From: Bacillota bacterium
GTDB taxonomy: Bacteria > Bacillota_H > UBA994 > UBA5500
Direction of reading: 5' to 3'
Length of the DNA stretch: 5,499 nucleotides
NCBI GenBank assembly: GCA_012727835.1
Contig: JAAYGE010000101.1
Location: forward strand, 1-5,499
This document shows, piece after piece, positions 5,003-5,499 of the stretch. The notes below the pieces were generated by a model. It did not search any database. It saw only the letters and a program-made list of their open reading frames with translations, and was not told the origin of the DNA. Both the position numbers and the translations under genes were made by a program. Within the stretch, counting starts at the first letter, position 1. Each line of letters opens with the position of its first letter.

Positions 5003-5499
5003 TTACAGATAGACGTCCCGCTGGCCCGCATCCAGAGCGCGCAGGAGCTCTTCTGTGCGGTGGCGGATGCGGGGATCGCTAATTTGGGCCAGCCAGTTAT
5101 CAATGAGGGGGGCGAACTCCTGGCGGGTAGCCTCATCGCCATGGTCGGCCAGATATTCAGCTAAAGTAAGGAGGGCGTTGGGCTGGCAGAAGTCTTGAAT
5201 GTGGCCATCCTTAGCTAATTCCATAAAGCGCTCGCCGGTGCGCCCCAACCGGTAGCAGGCGGTGCAGAAGCTGGGCAGATAGCCCTTTTTGCCGATGGTG
5301 CGTACTATCTCCAACAAACTGCGGTTATCGTAGGTGGGGAATTGTTGGCTGCTAACCTTACTATCCTCATTCTTTTTATAGCCCCCCGGGCTGGTGACGG
5401 AAGCGGCGCTCATTTGCGAGATGCCCAGGTCTAACAGACGGTCCCGCAGCTCAGGGCTTTCCCGAGTGGAAAGAATTAGCCCGGTGTAAGGAACGGCTA
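5003..5499 (-). CDS. hydG: [FeFe]-hydrogenase maturation tyrosine lyase HydG, C-terminal part (5' end outside window)
   Basis: HydG is a radical SAM enzyme that cleaves tyrosine to p-cresol and dehydroglycine, then forms CO and cyanide on a special iron of its C-terminal auxiliary cluster. The frame is open from the window edge to TAA at 5003-5005: 164 residues, about a third of a usual HydG. It starts AVPYTGLILSTRESPELR and continues ISQMSAASVTSPGGYK. The auxiliary-cluster ligands are C78-x2-C81-x22-C104 in visible numbering (codons at 5264-5266, 5255-5257 and 5186-5188), exactly the HydG CX2CX22C signature that separates it from ThiH. The protein ends in AGQRDVYL. The Met at 5411-5413 is internal; conserved sequence continues upstream of it. 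The SAM motif and start lie outside the window. It is the first visible gene of the hydG-hydE-hydF unit, so any operon promoter is upstream of 5499. Confidence 0.96.
   Translation of the reverse strand, partial: AVPYTGLILSTRESPELRDRLLDLGISQMSAASVTSPGGYKKNEDSKVSSQQFPTYDNRSLLEIVRTIGKKGYLPSFCTACYRLGRTGERFMELAKDGHIQDFCQPNALLTLAEYLADHGDEATRQEFAPLIDNWLAQISDPRIRHRTEELLRALDAGQRDVYL

Noticed and set aside
5003..5413. A separate 136-residue protein starting at the Met at 5411-5413
   Set aside because: The frame stays open to the window edge and the upstream residues (YTGLILSTRESPELR) are HydG sequence, so this Met is internal.

Overview
The window carries the end of a [FeFe]-hydrogenase maturation operon, a sigma-54-dependent activator gene downstream of it, and the last codons of an unrelated ABC transporter permease at the other edge. 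Base composition is moderately GC-rich. Shine-Dalgarno sequences are strong and AGGAGG-like, one start codon is TTG, and a RocR-like PAS/AAA+/Fis regulator sits beside HydE, HydF and HydG. Together these suggest an anaerobic, fermentative or acetogenic Firmicute of the moderately GC-rich clostridial kind (Peptococcaceae, Thermoanaerobacterales or Negativicutes-like). The exact taxon cannot be fixed from the sequence.

Layout from left to right. 1-205 (+): C-terminal 67 residues of a MacB/FtsX-type permease. 206-851: about 645 bp with no credible gene. It holds a 15-bp-stem hairpin, several smaller and partly competing hairpins, pieces of a palindromic repeat family, a perfect TATAAT hexamer, and a plus-strand hairpin followed by a T-run just before the next gene. 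852-2261 (-): sigma-54 enhancer-binding protein. 2262-2719: about 460 bp of non-coding DNA, mostly a 188-bp-period tandem duplication carrying four hairpin repeats. 2720-3925 (-): hydF. 3903-4988 (-): hydE, TTG start. 5003-5499 (-): 3' third of hydG, running off the window.

The three maturases are transcribed hydG-hydE-hydF, with a 14-nt gap and then a 23-bp overlap, so they form one translationally coupled unit. Together they build the diiron subcluster of the [FeFe]-hydrogenase H-cluster: HydG makes the Fe(CO)(CN)-cysteine synthon from tyrosine, HydE processes that synthon, and HydF is the scaffold that delivers the assembled 2Fe precursor to apo-hydrogenase. The hydrogenase structural genes are not in the window. 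The sigma-54 activator follows on the same strand, separated by the hairpin repeats; whether it controls the hyd genes is open.

The genes themselves are ordinary. The parts that repay a second look are the non-coding ones: a dispersed palindrome family (one intact copy at 720-751 in one orientation, four at 2388-2703 in the other, plus fragments), the duplicated block, and the unexplained structured stretch at about 206-660.
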